DNA of 64,000 nt from Caecitellus pseudoparvulus (taxonomy: Eukaryota > Bigyra: Bicosoecida): the NCBI GenBank assembly GCA_965644315.1, contig CBFFRQ010000088.1:124001-188000 (forward strand), read 5' to 3'. The notes below the pieces were generated by a model. That model saw nothing but the letters and a program-made list of their open reading frames with translations. It ran no database searches and was not told the origin of the DNA. A program made the translations under genes and the position numbers. Shown piece after piece: positions 63,286-64,000 of the stretch. Positions within the stretch are counted from its first letter, which is position 1, and every line of letters starts with the position of its first letter.

Positions 63286-64000
63286 TCACACCGCCTCGCC
63301 CACTGCCGCGGCATATCGCTCCACTACCACCTTGGAGGGCGGGTGGGCCGTCGCCACCTGTTGCAGCAGTGCCCCAGCCGCCTTGGCTACAGCGTGGCTG
63401 GGCACTGGGACGAGAGGCTTCAGGGTGCTGGCTGTCTGCCCTGCCTCCAGTCGGGCTGCATCCAGCAACACCAGCGCTGCCTCTGTCATGCGCACACAGT
63501 GCTGTGCTCCCAGTGCTTCCAGCGCAGCGGGGCGGGCGACGATGTGTGCCAGAGCGGTGATGGCACGTGCCAGCGTCTCTTGGCTGACGCAGCTGGGTGT
63601 GAAGACCGACGCCTCCCCTGCGCCCGTACCTGCCCCAGCTCCTGCCGTGGCAGTGGTCGGCGTCGTGCGTTTCGGCAGCATGTCCACCAGCAGCACACCA
63701 CCCCTCGCCACCTTCTCAACTTCAGACGCCTCAACCGCCAGATTGCTCAGCACGCCCACCCCTGCATCCACCAGCGCACTCGTGCCACGCCCCTGCTGCA
63801 TCGCCTGCTGCACCGCTGCAGTGACACTCGCCAGCACAGCTGGGTTCTGCGTCACGGCAGGCAAGGACTGCCCATGTGCACACAGGTTCTTCAGCACACG
63901 CAGAGCAGGCACGGCTGCCTCTAGCACGGCAGCTGGCGCGTCACTCGCTGCAGCGGCCTCCACCGCCCTGTGGGCATGTGCCACCAGCGCACTGGTGGCG
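63286..64000 (-). CDS. Armadillo-like helical repeat protein, C-terminal part (cut by right edge)
   Basis: About 238 codons of an open frame entering from the right edge and ending at a stop at 63286. The repeat-like helices are Ala/Leu/Val-rich in the armadillo manner: ALRVLKNLCAHGQSL, ALVDAGVGVLSNLAVEASEV, LARAITALAHIVARPAAL, EAALVLLDAARLE, VAKAAGALLQQVATAHPP. A Thr/Gly/Ala linker separates two sets. The N-terminus is outside the window, so the family cannot be named. Its stop lies 13 bp from the convergent REEP stop. Confidence 0.65.
   Translation of the reverse strand, partial: ATSALVAHAHRAVEAAAASDAPAAVLEAAVPALRVLKNLCAHGQSLPAVTQNPAVLASVTAAVQQAMQQGRGTSALVDAGVGVLSNLAVEASEVEKVARGGVLLVDMLPKRTTPTTATAGAGAGTGAGEASVFTPSCVSQETLARAITALAHIVARPAALEALGAQHCVRMTEAALVLLDAARLEAGQTASTLKPLVPVPSHAVAKAAGALLQQVATAHPPSKVVVERYAAAVGEAV

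Noticed and set aside
1-64000. CRISPR arrays, insertion sequences, tRNA or rRNA genes, viral genes
   Set aside because: No spaced direct repeats, transposase, integrase, cloverleaf or rRNA-like sequence was seen on either strand.

Overview
This window is nuclear DNA from a GC-rich unicellular eukaryote that builds a motile cilium. The evidence is spliceosomal GT-AG introns, all short (41 to 246 nt in my models) and many opening with GTGCGT or GTGAG. The gene content agrees: kinesin-2, gamma-tubulin complex protein 2, CFAP100, RSPH10B, SUMO E1, an HVA22/REEP protein and a bridge-like lipid transfer protein. There is no bacterial operon structure, Shine-Dalgarno pattern, transposon, CRISPR array or recognisable tRNA/rRNA. 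A stand-alone tryptophan synthase alpha chain points to a tryptophan-making protist or alga. I cannot place the lineage further from sequence alone; GC-rich flagellated algae or heterokonts are plausible. Twenty-one genes are called; two are cut by the window edges.

Layout. 1-9932 (-): N-terminal part of a giant BLTP1/KIAA1109-type protein whose frame runs off the left edge. 10395-10646 (+): ETFRF1-like LYR protein. 10649-11668 (-): possible glyoxalase-fold protein. 11818-13681 (-): Popeye-domain membrane protein. 13809-16576 (-): kinesin-2. 16919-17950 (-): RAD60/NIP45-like SUMO-like-domain protein. 18249-20870 (-): threonyl-tRNA synthetase. 21028-22728 (-): aromatic amino acid decarboxylase family enzyme. 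22938-24614 (+): SET-domain methyltransferase. 24685-26046 (-): PSTALRE CDK. 26474-28968 (+): PKG-like kinase with a predicted myristoyl anchor. 28994-32865 (-): GCP2. 33432-36179 (+): EF-hand protein. 36212-38024 (-): OTU deubiquitinase. 38627-40342 (+): CFAP100 with a one-base frame break. 40422-42267 (-): unknown conserved-looking protein. 42732-52613 (+): intronless giant protein of 3,293 aa. 53137-54514 (+): MRH/EGF type I membrane protein. 54623-58995 (+): RSPH10B. 59151-60092 (+): TrpA. 60342-61703 (+): SUMO E1 subunit AOS1/SAE1. 61942-63272 (+): REEP/HVA22. 63286-64000 (-): C-terminus of an armadillo-like protein.

How the genes relate. The window is not an operon, but it is rich in ciliary and microtubule genes: kinesin-2, GCP2, CFAP100, RSPH10B, and probably the EF-hand and giant proteins. 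Two proteins have a cyclic-nucleotide-binding fold (Popeye and the PKG-like kinase), and two bear on SUMO (RAD60-like and AOS1). Genes are packed tightly. Convergent neighbours are separated by 2 to 79 bp, and the longest non-coding stretches (about 0.2-0.6 kb) are mostly divergent promoters, some locally AT-richer. In this GC-rich DNA the antisense frames are open for long distances; those antisense ORFs are shadows, not genes.

The observations most worth a second look are: the giant 42732-52613 protein, which carries a module resembling the C-terminal part of its neighbour RSPH10B; the PKG-like kinase, whose first cyclic-nucleotide pocket has a PKA-type Arg-Ala-Ala sequence; the Popeye protein without the usual DSPE motif; the CFAP100 frame break in a G8 run; and the predicted SUMO-interacting motif plus SUMO-like domain in the RAD60-like protein.
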